Shown: piece by piece, positions 1 to 5,520 of the stretch
Layout of the letters: each line of letters starts with the position of its first letter
Position numbering within the stretch: position 1 is the stretch's first letter
NCBI GenBank assembly: GCA_945877045.1
Contig: CAMCQW010000121.1
Coordinates: 1-6,234 of the forward strand
Source of the DNA: Chryseobacterium gleum
GTDB taxonomy: Bacteria; Bacteroidota; Bacteroidia; Flavobacteriales_D; Crocinitomicaceae
Length of the DNA: 6,234 nt
Direction of reading: 5' to 3'
Notes under the pieces: model-generated
Seen by the model: the letters and a program-made list of their open reading frames with translations, nothing else
Told to the model about the DNA's origin: nothing
Database searches by the model: none
Translations under genes and position numbers: made by a program

Positions 1-350
1 ATGCTGAAGTGGTAAACGAAGAGGCTTCAACGATAGAGGCTGAAGAAGTGGTAGCTGAAGAAGTTGCTGCTGAAGAAGCGGTTGCTGAAGAAGTTGTTGC
101 TGAAGAAGCGGTTGCTGAAGAAGTTGTAGCTGAAGAAGTTGTTGCCGAAGAAGTTGTAGCTGAAGAAGTGGTAGCCGAAGAAGTGGTAGCCGAAGAAGTT
201 GTTGCTGAAGAAGTTGTTTCCGAAGAAGTAGTAGCTGAAGAAGTTGTAGCCGAAGAAGTTGTTACTGAAGAAGTAGCTGCGGATGATGTGGTAGCTGATG
301 AAGCGCCATCTGAAGATACAGAAACTTCTGAATCGGAAGAAAAAGCATAA
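1..350 (+). CDS. rplQ: Acidic repeat tail, probably C-terminus of 50S ribosomal protein L17 (5'-partial)
   Basis: The reading frame is open from the left edge (first full codon at 3) to TAA at 348-350, so the true start is off the window. The GTG at 9 is an in-frame valine inside the repeat pattern and not a convincing start. The visible part has no globular domain. It reads AEVVNEEASTIE, then 18 pentapeptides of consensus AEEVV, then an acidic end rich in Ser, Glu and Thr (SEDTETSESEEKA). It is strongly negative and probably helical or disordered. The L17 assignment is inference from two things: flavobacterial genomes commonly have rplQ directly upstream of carA and eno, and Bacteroidota L17 proteins often carry Ala/Glu-rich C-terminal extensions. 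No L17 core residues are visible. A different acidic protein cannot be excluded from this fragment. A terminator follows 24 nt after the stop, consistent with the end of a ribosomal-protein operon. Confidence 0.6.
   Translation, partial: AEVVNEEASTIEAEEVVAEEVAAEEAVAEEVVAEEAVAEEVVAEEVVAEEVVAEEVVAEEVVAEEVVAEEVVSEEVVAEEVVAEEVVTEEVAADDVVADEAPSEDTETSESEEKA
39..308 (+). repeat. 15-bp coding minisatellite, 18 units of AEEVV
   Basis: Eighteen consecutive 15-nt units of consensus GCTGAAGAAGTTGTT run in frame. Twelve or so encode exactly AEEVV. The others are conservative variants: AEEVA, AEEAV, SEEVV and TEEVA, with degenerate ADDVV and ADEAP at the 3' end. Units differ mainly at third codon positions (GTT, GTA or GTG; GCT or GCC). 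The array has therefore accumulated silent changes while keeping its protein sequence. Because the unit is a multiple of three, gain or loss of units would keep the frame, so length variation between strains is expected. Confidence 0.95.
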
Positions 351-373
351 GATCTTAACAAATGTTAATAAAT

Positions 374-400
374 AAAAGGCGGTTTTTAATCGCCTTTTTT
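374..400 (+). terminator. Rho-independent terminator after the acidic-tail gene
   Basis: An 8-bp perfect stem is formed by AAAAGGCG (374-381) and CGCCTTTT (391-398), with a 9-nt loop. It merges into a run of six T (395-400). It lies 24 nt after the stop at 350 and before the carA promoter box, so it separates the upstream transcription unit from the carA-eno operon. Confidence 0.85.
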
Positions 401-432
401 AGTTTTATAATCTTCCATTCATCTTAAGTTAA

Positions 433-440
433 TACCTTTG
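433..440 (+). promoter_or_regulatory. Bacteroidota -7 promoter box upstream of carA
   Basis: TACCTTTG is an exact match to the Bacteroidota primary-sigma -7 consensus TAnnTTTG and sits 15 nt before the carA ATG. Transcription would start near 445, leaving a leader of only about 10 nt. No clear TTG/TTTG -33 element stands at the usual spacing (only TTTT around 403-406), so the call rests on the -7 box and its position after the terminator. Confidence 0.65.
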
Positions 441-455
441 TGCTAAATTTATTTA

Positions 456-1559
456 ATGGAATCTCGTAACCCTGCCATTTTACTTTTAGAAGATGGAACT
501 GTTTTTCATGGTTCAGCAATTGGTGCAATAGGAACCTCCGCTGGTGAAATCGCTTTTAATACAGGAATGACAGGTTATCAAGAGGTTTTCACTGATCCTT
601 CGTATTTCGGTCAATTACTGATTATGACGACCGCACATATAGGAAATTATGGAGTGCATGAGTCTGAATCTGAGTCTGAATCGATAAAAATTGCCGGTTT
701 AGTAACAAAAAAATTCTCTAACGGTTTCTCTAGGCCGTCTGGCGAATCCTCTCTTCAAGATAAATTAGTGCAAAATGGAACGGTAGGGATCTCTGATATC
801 GATACGCGCGCGCTTGTTAGACATATACGTGGCAAAGGCGCCATGAATGCTATTGTTTCTTCGGACGTTTTTACCATTGATGAGTTAAAGGAAAAACTAC
901 TTGCTGTTCCTTCGATGGCTGGTTTAGAACTTTCTTCATTTGTTGCGACAAAGGAAGCGTATGAAAAGTTCCCTTCTAATCCCTTATTTAAAGTGGCATT
1001 AATTGATTTTGGTGTGAAACAAAATATCATTAATTGTTTGACGGAGAGAGGTTGTCATGTTAAAGTTTTTCCAATGGATGTTGATTTAACGGAAATACAA
1101 TCATTTAATCCGGATGGAATAATGCTCTCTAATGGACCTGGTGATCCGTCAGCAATGCCAAATGCGATCGCCTTGGTGAAAGAAATTGTTGATACCAATA
1201 TTCCAGTATTTGGAATTTGTCTAGGTCATCAAATAGTAGGATTGAGCCAAGGACTTAGTACCATAAAAATGTTTAACGGGCATCGTGGTATAAATCATCC
1301 TATAAAAAACTTAAAGACAGGGAGGTGTGAAATAACTTCCCAAAATCATGGCTTTGTAATCTCAAAAGACAGCATCGATTCCAATACTAATATTGAAGTT
1401 ACGCACATACATTTAAACGACGATACAATTGCAGGTATTGCTTTAAAGAACAAGCCTGTTTTTTCCGTTCAATACCATCCGGAAGCTTCTGCAGGTCCGC
1501 ATGATTCACGTTATTTATTTGATCAATTTATTGCCAATATGGCAACATTTAATAATTAA
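456..1559 (+). CDS. carA: Carbamoyl-phosphate synthase, small (glutaminase) subunit
   Basis: This cytoplasmic subunit hydrolyses glutamine and channels ammonia to the large subunit CarB, giving carbamoyl phosphate for pyrimidine and arginine synthesis. At 367 aa it is of normal family length. The N-terminal CarA domain (about residues 7-150) holds the family stretches AFNTGMTGYQEV and DIDTRALVRHIR. The C-terminal class I glutamine amidotransferase domain (about 178-365) has the oxyanion loop SNGPGDP (225-231), the nucleophile Cys255 in GICLGHQ, and His341/Glu343 in QYHPEAS, so the catalytic triad is intact. Start: ATG 456 is the first Met in frame and lies just after the promoter box; there is no Shine-Dalgarno, as is usual in this phylum. 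Residues 69-76 form an ESESESES run where other CarA proteins have a variable acidic loop. carB is not in the window, so the two subunits appear to be encoded apart. eno follows after 3 nt. Confidence 0.97.
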   Translation: MESRNPAILLLEDGTVFHGSAIGAIGTSAGEIAFNTGMTGYQEVFTDPSYFGQLLIMTTAHIGNYGVHESESESESIKIAGLVTKKFSNGFSRPSGESSLQDKLVQNGTVGISDIDTRALVRHIRGKGAMNAIVSSDVFTIDELKEKLLAVPSMAGLELSSFVATKEAYEKFPSNPLFKVALIDFGVKQNIINCLTERGCHVKVFPMDVDLTEIQSFNPDGIMLSNGPGDPSAMPNAIALVKEIVDTNIPVFGICLGHQIVGLSQGLSTIKMFNGHRGINHPIKNLKTGRCEITSQNHGFVISKDSIDSNTNIEVTHIHLNDDTIAGIALKNKPVFSVQYHPEASAGPHDSRYLFDQFIANMATFNN

Positions 1560-1562
1560 AAC

Positions 1563-2849
1563 ATGAGTAAAATTTCGCGTGTTTTCGCCCGACAAATTCT
1601 AGATTCTAGGGGAAATCCAACTATTGAAGTAGATGTTTTGACAATCAACGGTGTGCTTGGACGTGCTTCTGTTCCTTCAGGCGCATCTACAGGAATTCAT
1701 GAAGCGGTTGAATTACGGGATGGTGATCAAACTAAGTTCTTAGGAAAAGGAGTATTGAACGCCGTTAATAATGTAAATACGCTTATTCATGCTGGATTAA
1801 AAGGAATGGATGTCTTTGACCAAAGTCAGATTGATACTTTTATGATTCAATTGGATGGAACAGAGAATAAAGGAAATCTAGGTGCGAATGCTATTTTAGG
1901 TGTGTCTTTAGCTGTAGCGAGAGCAGCCGCTAACGAATCAAATTGTAGTCTGTTTAAATCGATAGGTGGTGCGAATGCGCTTACCTTACCCATTCCTATG
2001 ATGAACATTTTGAATGGTGGTTCGCATGCCGATAACCTTATTGATATTCAAGAGTTTATGGTAATGCCTACCGGAGCTAGCTCATTTTCTGAAGGACTTC
2101 GATGGGGAACGGAAGTTTTTCATCATCTTAAAAGTTTGTTGAAATCGCAAGGAATGTCTACGAATGTAGGTGATGAAGGTGGTTTTGCACCTAGTTTGGG
2201 CTCTAATGAACAAGCTATTGAGGTGGTGATTCAGGCGGTGGAAAAAGCTGGCTTTTCGCTAGGAAAAGATATGTACATCGCCATTGATGCAGCGGCATCT
2301 GAATTTTATAATGCGGAGAAAGGTTTGTATCACCTGGAATCTACGGGTGATAGCATGACTTCTACTGAAATGGTGGATTACTGGAGAAATTGGGTGGATA
2401 AATACCCACTTATTTCTATCGAAGATGGTTTGGCAGAGGATGATTGGGCAGGGTGGAAGTATGCAACGGAATCTTTGGGGGATAAAATTCAATTGGTTGG
2501 TGATGATTTGTTTGTAACAAATACAACGCGTTTGTCTCGTGGAATTAAGGAAGGAATTGCTAATTCTATTTTAGTAAAGGTGAACCAAATTGGCACTTTA
2601 ACGGAAACAATTCAAGCCGTTCAACTGGCTCAAAAAAATAACTATACCGCTGTAATGAGCCATCGAAGTGGCGAAACAGAGGATCATATAATTGCTGATT
2701 TAGCCGTGGCGTTAAATACAGGACAAATTAAAACAGGCTCAGCTTCTCGAAGTGATCGAATGGCTAAGTATAATCAATTGCTTCGTATTGAGGAAGAATT
2801 GGGAACTGCTGCGGAATATCCCGGCCTGAATTTTAAATATGCTAAATGA
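1563..2849 (+). CDS. eno: Enolase (phosphopyruvate hydratase)
   Basis: Enolase interconverts 2-phosphoglycerate and phosphoenolpyruvate in glycolysis and gluconeogenesis; it is cytoplasmic, Mg-dependent and may join the RNA degradosome in some bacteria. The 428-aa length is standard. The N-terminal domain begins with ISRVFARQILDSRGNPT and includes the mobile loop PSGAST (38-43). The barrel domain holds His155 in GGSHADN, Glu164, the catalytic acid region NVGDEGG (Glu205), Mg ligands Asp242, Glu287 and Asp314, the catalytic base Lys339 in ILVKVNQIG, the SHRSGETED signature (366-374) and Lys390. All key residues are present, so it should be active. It starts 3 nt after the carA stop, and its TGA overlaps the ATG of the NUDIX gene (ATGA), which implies translational coupling within one operon. 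No promoter box is needed or seen between carA and eno. Confidence 0.98.
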   Translation: MSKISRVFARQILDSRGNPTIEVDVLTINGVLGRASVPSGASTGIHEAVELRDGDQTKFLGKGVLNAVNNVNTLIHAGLKGMDVFDQSQIDTFMIQLDGTENKGNLGANAILGVSLAVARAAANESNCSLFKSIGGANALTLPIPMMNILNGGSHADNLIDIQEFMVMPTGASSFSEGLRWGTEVFHHLKSLLKSQGMSTNVGDEGGFAPSLGSNEQAIEVVIQAVEKAGFSLGKDMYIAIDAAASEFYNAEKGLYHLESTGDSMTSTEMVDYWRNWVDKYPLISIEDGLAEDDWAGWKYATESLGDKIQLVGDDLFVTNTTRLSRGIKEGIANSILVKVNQIGTLTETIQAVQLAQKNNYTAVMSHRSGETEDHIIADLAVALNTGQIKTGSASRSDRMAKYNQLLRIEEELGTAAEYPGLNFKYAK

Positions 2850-3298
2850 GTGTAATTCAATTTAACCTAAGGGTTTATGGTTTATTAGTTAATGAGAAAG
2901 AGGAGATCCTTCTTTCTGATGAATGTCGTTTCGGCCATTTTTTTACAAAGTTTCCTGGTGGTGGGATTGAATTCGGTGAGGGAATCATCGATACACTAAA
3001 ACGAGAGTTCAAAGAAGAATTAAATGTGGAAGTAACTGACGCATCATTTTTGTATGTTAATGATTTTTTTCAAGGATCAAAATTTCAGGAAGATCAACAA
3101 ATTATTTCATTTTATTACCTTGTAAAGGTCGCTTCACATGACTTTTTAGGTCTTGAAAAGTATACAACTCCCTTTTATAGTACAGGTGAAAAAAATCGAT
3201 GGGTGGCAATTGAAAGTCTAACGGAACGAGATATGTCTTTCCCCATTGATAAAAAAGCACTTTTAGCCTTGAAGGATAAATATTGTATCGTTAGCTAA
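2846..3298 (+). CDS. NUDIX hydrolase
   Basis: NUDIX enzymes hydrolyse a nucleoside diphosphate linked to another moiety; this subtype's substrate cannot be read from sequence. The 150-aa protein has one NUDIX domain with the box GX5EX7REUXEEXGU at residues 39-61. Gly39, Glu45, Arg53, Glu54, Glu57 and Glu58, the metal-binding core, are all present. The late Gly of the motif is Asn60, a tolerated variation. Flanking segments (FNLRVYGLLVNEKEEILL and the later QQIISFYYLVKV) fit small bacterial NUDIX proteins that clean up or turn over nucleotides. The ATG overlaps the eno stop by 4 nt, so it is probably the third gene of the carA-eno operon. Its 3' end overlaps by 8 nt the stop of the truncated hbd copy on the opposite strand. 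No terminator hairpin with a T-run is seen after it, unlike after the first gene of the window. Confidence 0.9.
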   Translation: MSVIQFNLRVYGLLVNEKEEILLSDECRFGHFFTKFPGGGIEFGEGIIDTLKREFKEELNVEVTDASFLYVNDFFQGSKFQEDQQIISFYYLVKVASHDFLGLEKYTTPFYSTGEKNRWVAIESLTERDMSFPIDKKALLALKDKYCIVS

Positions 3299-3306
3299 AA
3301 TTAGCT
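3291..3306. repeat. Junction palindrome holding both convergent stop codons
   Basis: The sequence TTAGCTAAAATTAGCT contains the inverted arms AGCTAA (3293-3298) and TTAGCT (3301-3306), and TTAGCT also occurs as a direct repeat at 3291-3296 and 3301-3306. The NUDIX gene ends AGC-TAA on the plus strand and the hbd remnant ends AGC-TAA on the minus strand within it. The loop is only 2 nt, so it is a poor terminator, and the stretch is short enough to be chance. It marks the exact boundary where hbd homology stops. Confidence 0.5.
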
Positions 3307-3479
3307 GCAACTACTAATTCTTTTGTGCCATGTGTCCAGGAATAAAATCCTTCGCCTGATTTTACGCCCTTCTTACCTGCCGTTACCATACTAACTAACA
3401 AAGGACATGGCGCATATTTTGGATTGCCAAATCCGTCGAGTAGTACCCTCATTATTGCTAAACAAACGTCTAAATGAAT
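3291..3479 (-). pseudogene. Truncated second copy of the hbd 3' end
   Basis: On the minus strand this stretch encodes residues 236-295 of the full hbd product (and possibly Ile234 two codons earlier) with only two substitutions in 60, His247 to Leu and Asn263 to Ser, followed by TAA at 3291-3293. The Rossmann domain and all catalytic residues are missing. There is no start codon at the beginning of the homology, and the only upstream ATG (3501-3503) lies inside alkB in another frame. It should therefore not give a functional dehydrogenase. By hand count the two copies differ at about 28 of 180 nt, nearly all silent, and there is no frameshift or internal stop. Homology starts within 1-7 nt after the alkB stop and ends one codon before the position of the hbd stop. 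It is either a remnant of a displaced native gene end or the tail of an incoming copy. Confidence 0.88.
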
Positions 3480-3480
3480 G

Positions 3481-4518
3481 TTATGCCAATGCCTTGTTGA
3501 CACGGGGATTCATGACCTTGAAAAATAGGGGAGGGACGAAAGCCAAAAGCATCATGCCTGGATATCCAGTTGGCATCACCGGTGAATCTTCCGAAGTTTC
3601 CATTAATTGATATGGTCGGTCTGCTTTAAAATGATGATCGGAATGTCGGCTCAGTTCAAAAAGGACTACGCGTCCAATCACGTGGTTGGAATTCCAAGAA
3701 TGTTTTCTTTTCACTTGTTCGTAGTTGCCATTTTCTCTCTGGTGGCGATATAATCCATAGTGCTCAATATAATTTACTGTTTCCAATAAGAGTATGCCAA
3801 GTGCCGCTGCGAAAAGAAAGTAAATTAAGACAGCCGATCCGAAGTAGGTATAAATTGAACCCAAAAATAAGGAATGAAGTAAAGTGTATTGAATCATTTT
3901 ATTATCCAAACTAAACATGTACTTTTTCATAATTTTCATTCGGGTAATTTCAATTTTCCAGGCTTGGAGATAACTCCCAATTTGTGAACGAAACCAGAAA
4001 ATAAAAAGCCACTCGTCTCTTCGGGCTGTTGCAGGATCGCTCTTTGTTCCTACGTTGGTGTGGTGCCCCCTATTGTGATAGGGTAGAAAATGATTTTCCA
4101 ACGAACTTAATAAGAGTAATTCACCAATAATACGTTCAAAACGATTCGATCGATGTCCAAGTTCATGACCGATGTTAATACCTAAAACCCCACACATAAG
4201 TCCCATTGATAAAATTCTTCCGATTAAAACGCTCGTTGATTGTGCCTCTTGAATGTGAAACATGAAATACATCAAGAAGCCAAATTGCAAGGGTAACATG
4301 AGGTAAAGGAGTACCGAATAAAAGGAATCATTTGCAGCAATTACTTTTTCTTGTTCAGATAAATTTTGTGGATCTACTTTTAAAATAAGTTCAAAAAATG
4401 GAATGGCTCCAAATAAATATAATGCAGGAAGAAAAGTAAGGATGCCGTTACTATGAAAGCTTATCCATACAAAAATGGGCAGAGACAAAACGCTTAGGTA
4501 TTTTAGCTTTTTCAACAC
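3481..4518 (-). CDS. alkB: AlkB-type membrane diiron hydroxylase (alkane 1-monooxygenase family)
   Basis: The family inserts one oxygen atom into a terminal methyl group of an alkane or related hydrocarbon, using O2 and electrons from rubredoxin, in the inner membrane. The 345-aa protein shows the family histidine clusters: HELGH (118-122), HNRGHH (148-153, preceded by Tyr where many members have Glu), NYIEHYGL (249-256) and RHSDHH (291-296). It also has the C-terminal stretch MPTGYPGM and PPLFFKVMNPRV. Hydrophobic segments near 6-20, 26-45, 66-88, 96-117, 211-228 and 230-247 fit a six-helix protein. An in-frame TAA at 4525-4527 limits the start to GTG (4518) or the adjacent TTG (4515); the next Met is residue 74. 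hbd lies 63 nt upstream on the same strand, so the pair is probably cotranscribed; a one-mismatch -7 box at 4565-4572 is too weak to call. Exact substrate is unknown, and no rubredoxin gene is in view. Confidence 0.9.
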   Translation of the reverse strand: MLKKLKYLSVLSLPIFVWISFHSNGILTFLPALYLFGAIPFFELILKVDPQNLSEQEKVIAANDSFYSVLLYLMLPLQFGFLMYFMFHIQEAQSTSVLIGRILSMGLMCGVLGINIGHELGHRSNRFERIIGELLLLSSLENHFLPYHNRGHHTNVGTKSDPATARRDEWLFIFWFRSQIGSYLQAWKIEITRMKIMKKYMFSLDNKMIQYTLLHSLFLGSIYTYFGSAVLIYFLFAAALGILLLETVNYIEHYGLYRHQRENGNYEQVKRKHSWNSNHVIGRVVLFELSRHSDHHFKADRPYQLMETSEDSPVMPTGYPGMMLLAFVPPLFFKVMNPRVNKALA

Positions 4519-4527
4519 AAGGAATTA

Positions 4528-4548
4528 AATTATTTTATAAAAATAATT
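4528..4548. repeat. Perfect A/T inverted repeat upstream of alkB
   Basis: The arms AATTATTTT (4528-4536) and AAAATAATT (4540-4548) are exact reverse complements around a 3-nt centre, 10 nt before the alkB start, in the 63-bp hbd-alkB gap. It could be an operator for a dimeric regulator or a weak RNA hairpin that tunes alkB expression. Since it is all A/T in an AT-rich gap, chance is a real possibility. Confidence 0.4.
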
Positions 4549-4581
4549 ACTTTTTCTTTCCTTACAAAATTCACCCGATGA

Positions 4582-5472
4582 TTATTTTGAAAAATTAGCA
4601 GCAACAACCAATTCTTTTGTGCCATGTGTCCAGGAATAAAATCCTTCGCCGGATTTCACGCCTTTCTTTCCTGCTGTAACCATGTTTACTAGTAAAGGGC
4701 ATGGCGCATATTTTGGATTGCCAAATCCGTCGTGCAAAACGCGCATGATTGCTAAACAAACATCAAGACCAATAAAATCCGCCAATTGTAGCGGTCCCAT
4801 TGGGTGAGCCATTCCTAGTTTCATCACCGTATCAATTTCCTCTACCCCTGCGACGCCTTCATACAGCGTATAAATAGCCTCGTTGATCATTGGCATAAGT
4901 ATTCGATTTGCCACAAATCCTGGGTAATCATTTACTTCAACAGGAACTTTGTTCAATTTGCGAGATGTCTCCATTATTATCGCCGTAACTTCATCGCTTG
5001 TTGAATACCCACGAATTATTTCAACCAATTTCATTACTGGAACCGGGTTCATAAAATGCATACCGATTACTTTATCCGGACGATTGGTTACGGAAGCAAT
5101 TTTCGTGATTGAAATGGAGGATGTGTTGCTTGCCAAGATAACCTCAGGAGCGCATACTCGATCTAGTTCATTAAATATTTTCAATTTTAATTCAATGTTC
5201 TCCGTTGCGGCTTCTACCACAAGCTGTACATTTTTTACGCCATTTTCAATACTTGTATCCATCGTTATATTTGAAAGCGTATTGAGTTTGTCAGCCTCGC
5301 TTATTGTTTCTTTTGAAACTTGACGATCTAGGTTTTTTGTTATTGTTGCTCTTGCTTTGTCTAACGCATCTTGTGATACATCAATTAGGGTTACGGTATG
5401 TCCAAATTGTGCGAAAACATGTGCAATTCCGTTTCCCATTGTACCGGCACCTATAACAGCTATATTTTTCAT
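4582..5472 (-). CDS. hbd: 3-hydroxyacyl-CoA (3-hydroxybutyryl-CoA) dehydrogenase
   Basis: This cytoplasmic enzyme oxidises (S)-3-hydroxyacyl-CoA to 3-ketoacyl-CoA with NAD(P)+ in beta-oxidation, or runs in reverse in butyrate-type pathways. The 296-aa single-function protein matches the usual 280-300 aa. The N-terminal Rossmann domain has GAGTMG (8-13) and Asp31 at the end of the second strand. The active site shows SNTSS (115-119, with Ser118), His139 and Glu151 of the HFMNPVPVMKLVE signature, and Asn189 in NDYPGFVANR. The C-terminal helical domain (about 185-296) includes GVEEIDTVMKLGMAHPMGPLQLADFIGLD. ATG 5470-5472 is the first Met and directly precedes the Rossmann strand KNIAVIGAG. alkB follows 63 nt downstream, which suggests use of fatty acids made from oxidised alkanes. 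The last 60 codons occur again after alkB as a remnant, so this gene's 3' end may be a recombinant product. Chain-length preference cannot be read from sequence. Confidence 0.95.
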   Translation of the reverse strand: MKNIAVIGAGTMGNGIAHVFAQFGHTVTLIDVSQDALDKARATITKNLDRQVSKETISEADKLNTLSNITMDTSIENGVKNVQLVVEAATENIELKLKIFNELDRVCAPEVILASNTSSISITKIASVTNRPDKVIGMHFMNPVPVMKLVEIIRGYSTSDEVTAIIMETSRKLNKVPVEVNDYPGFVANRILMPMINEAIYTLYEGVAGVEEIDTVMKLGMAHPMGPLQLADFIGLDVCLAIMRVLHDGFGNPKYAPCPLLVNMVTAGKKGVKSGEGFYSWTHGTKELVVAANFSK

Positions 5473-5491
5473 TCTACGAAGTTTTAATTAG

Positions 5492-5499
5492 CAAATATA
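5492..5499 (-). promoter_or_regulatory. Putative -7 promoter box for hbd
   Basis: Read on the minus strand this is TATATTTG, an exact TAnnTTTG match, 19 nt before the hbd ATG. Transcription would begin near 5487, giving a leader of about 15 nt. No good -33 TTG is visible at the usual distance; that region overlaps the start of the divergent flippase gene. Confidence 0.5.
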
Positions 5500-5506
5500 A
5501 TCATAG

Positions 5507-5514
5507 TATCTTTG
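5507..5514 (+). promoter_or_regulatory. Putative -7 promoter box for the flippase gene
   Basis: TATCTTTG matches TAnnTTTG exactly and ends 6 nt before the flippase ATG at 5521. With the usual 4-6 nt from box to start point, transcription would begin at or within a few bases of the ATG, so the mRNA would be leaderless or nearly so. It is 7 nt from the opposed hbd box, so the two promoters overlap. Confidence 0.55.
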
Positions 5515-5520
5515 TCATGT

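Noticed and set aside
39..308. CRISPR array or non-coding satellite
   Set aside because: Units are 15 nt, contiguous without spacers, in frame and translated as AEEVV with silent variation, so this is a coding repeat.
755..1030. 91-codon minus-strand open frame within carA
   Set aside because: It is antisense to a clearly real carA domain and shows no recognisable motif; it is a shadow frame.
2259..2492. 77-codon minus-strand open frame within eno
   Set aside because: It is antisense to conserved enolase barrel residues; shadow frame.
3476..3490. Possible programmed +1 frameshift fusing AlkB to the hbd C-terminal tail
   Set aside because: The remnant is in the +1 frame relative to alkB and homology begins right after the stop, but no slippery sequence or stimulatory structure is evident and the product would make little biochemical sense.
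3291..3503. Open frame of 70 codons beginning at ATG 3501-3503 on the minus strand, as a separate small gene
   Set aside because: Its first codons lie inside the alkB 3' end in a different frame, and the rest is the tail of hbd without any catalytic part. It is better described as a gene remnant.
3407..3610. 67-codon plus-strand open frame across the hbd remnant and alkB end
   Set aside because: It is antisense to two recognisable coding stretches, has no motif and no promoter; shadow frame.
4565..4589. Hairpin CAAAAT/ATTTTG at the hbd stop as a terminator
   Set aside because: A 6-bp A/T-rich stem with a 13-nt loop and no following T-run is too weak; hbd and alkB are more likely cotranscribed.
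4949..5323. 124-codon plus-strand open frame within hbd
   Set aside because: It is entirely antisense to the conserved core of hbd, and its composition mirrors that gene.
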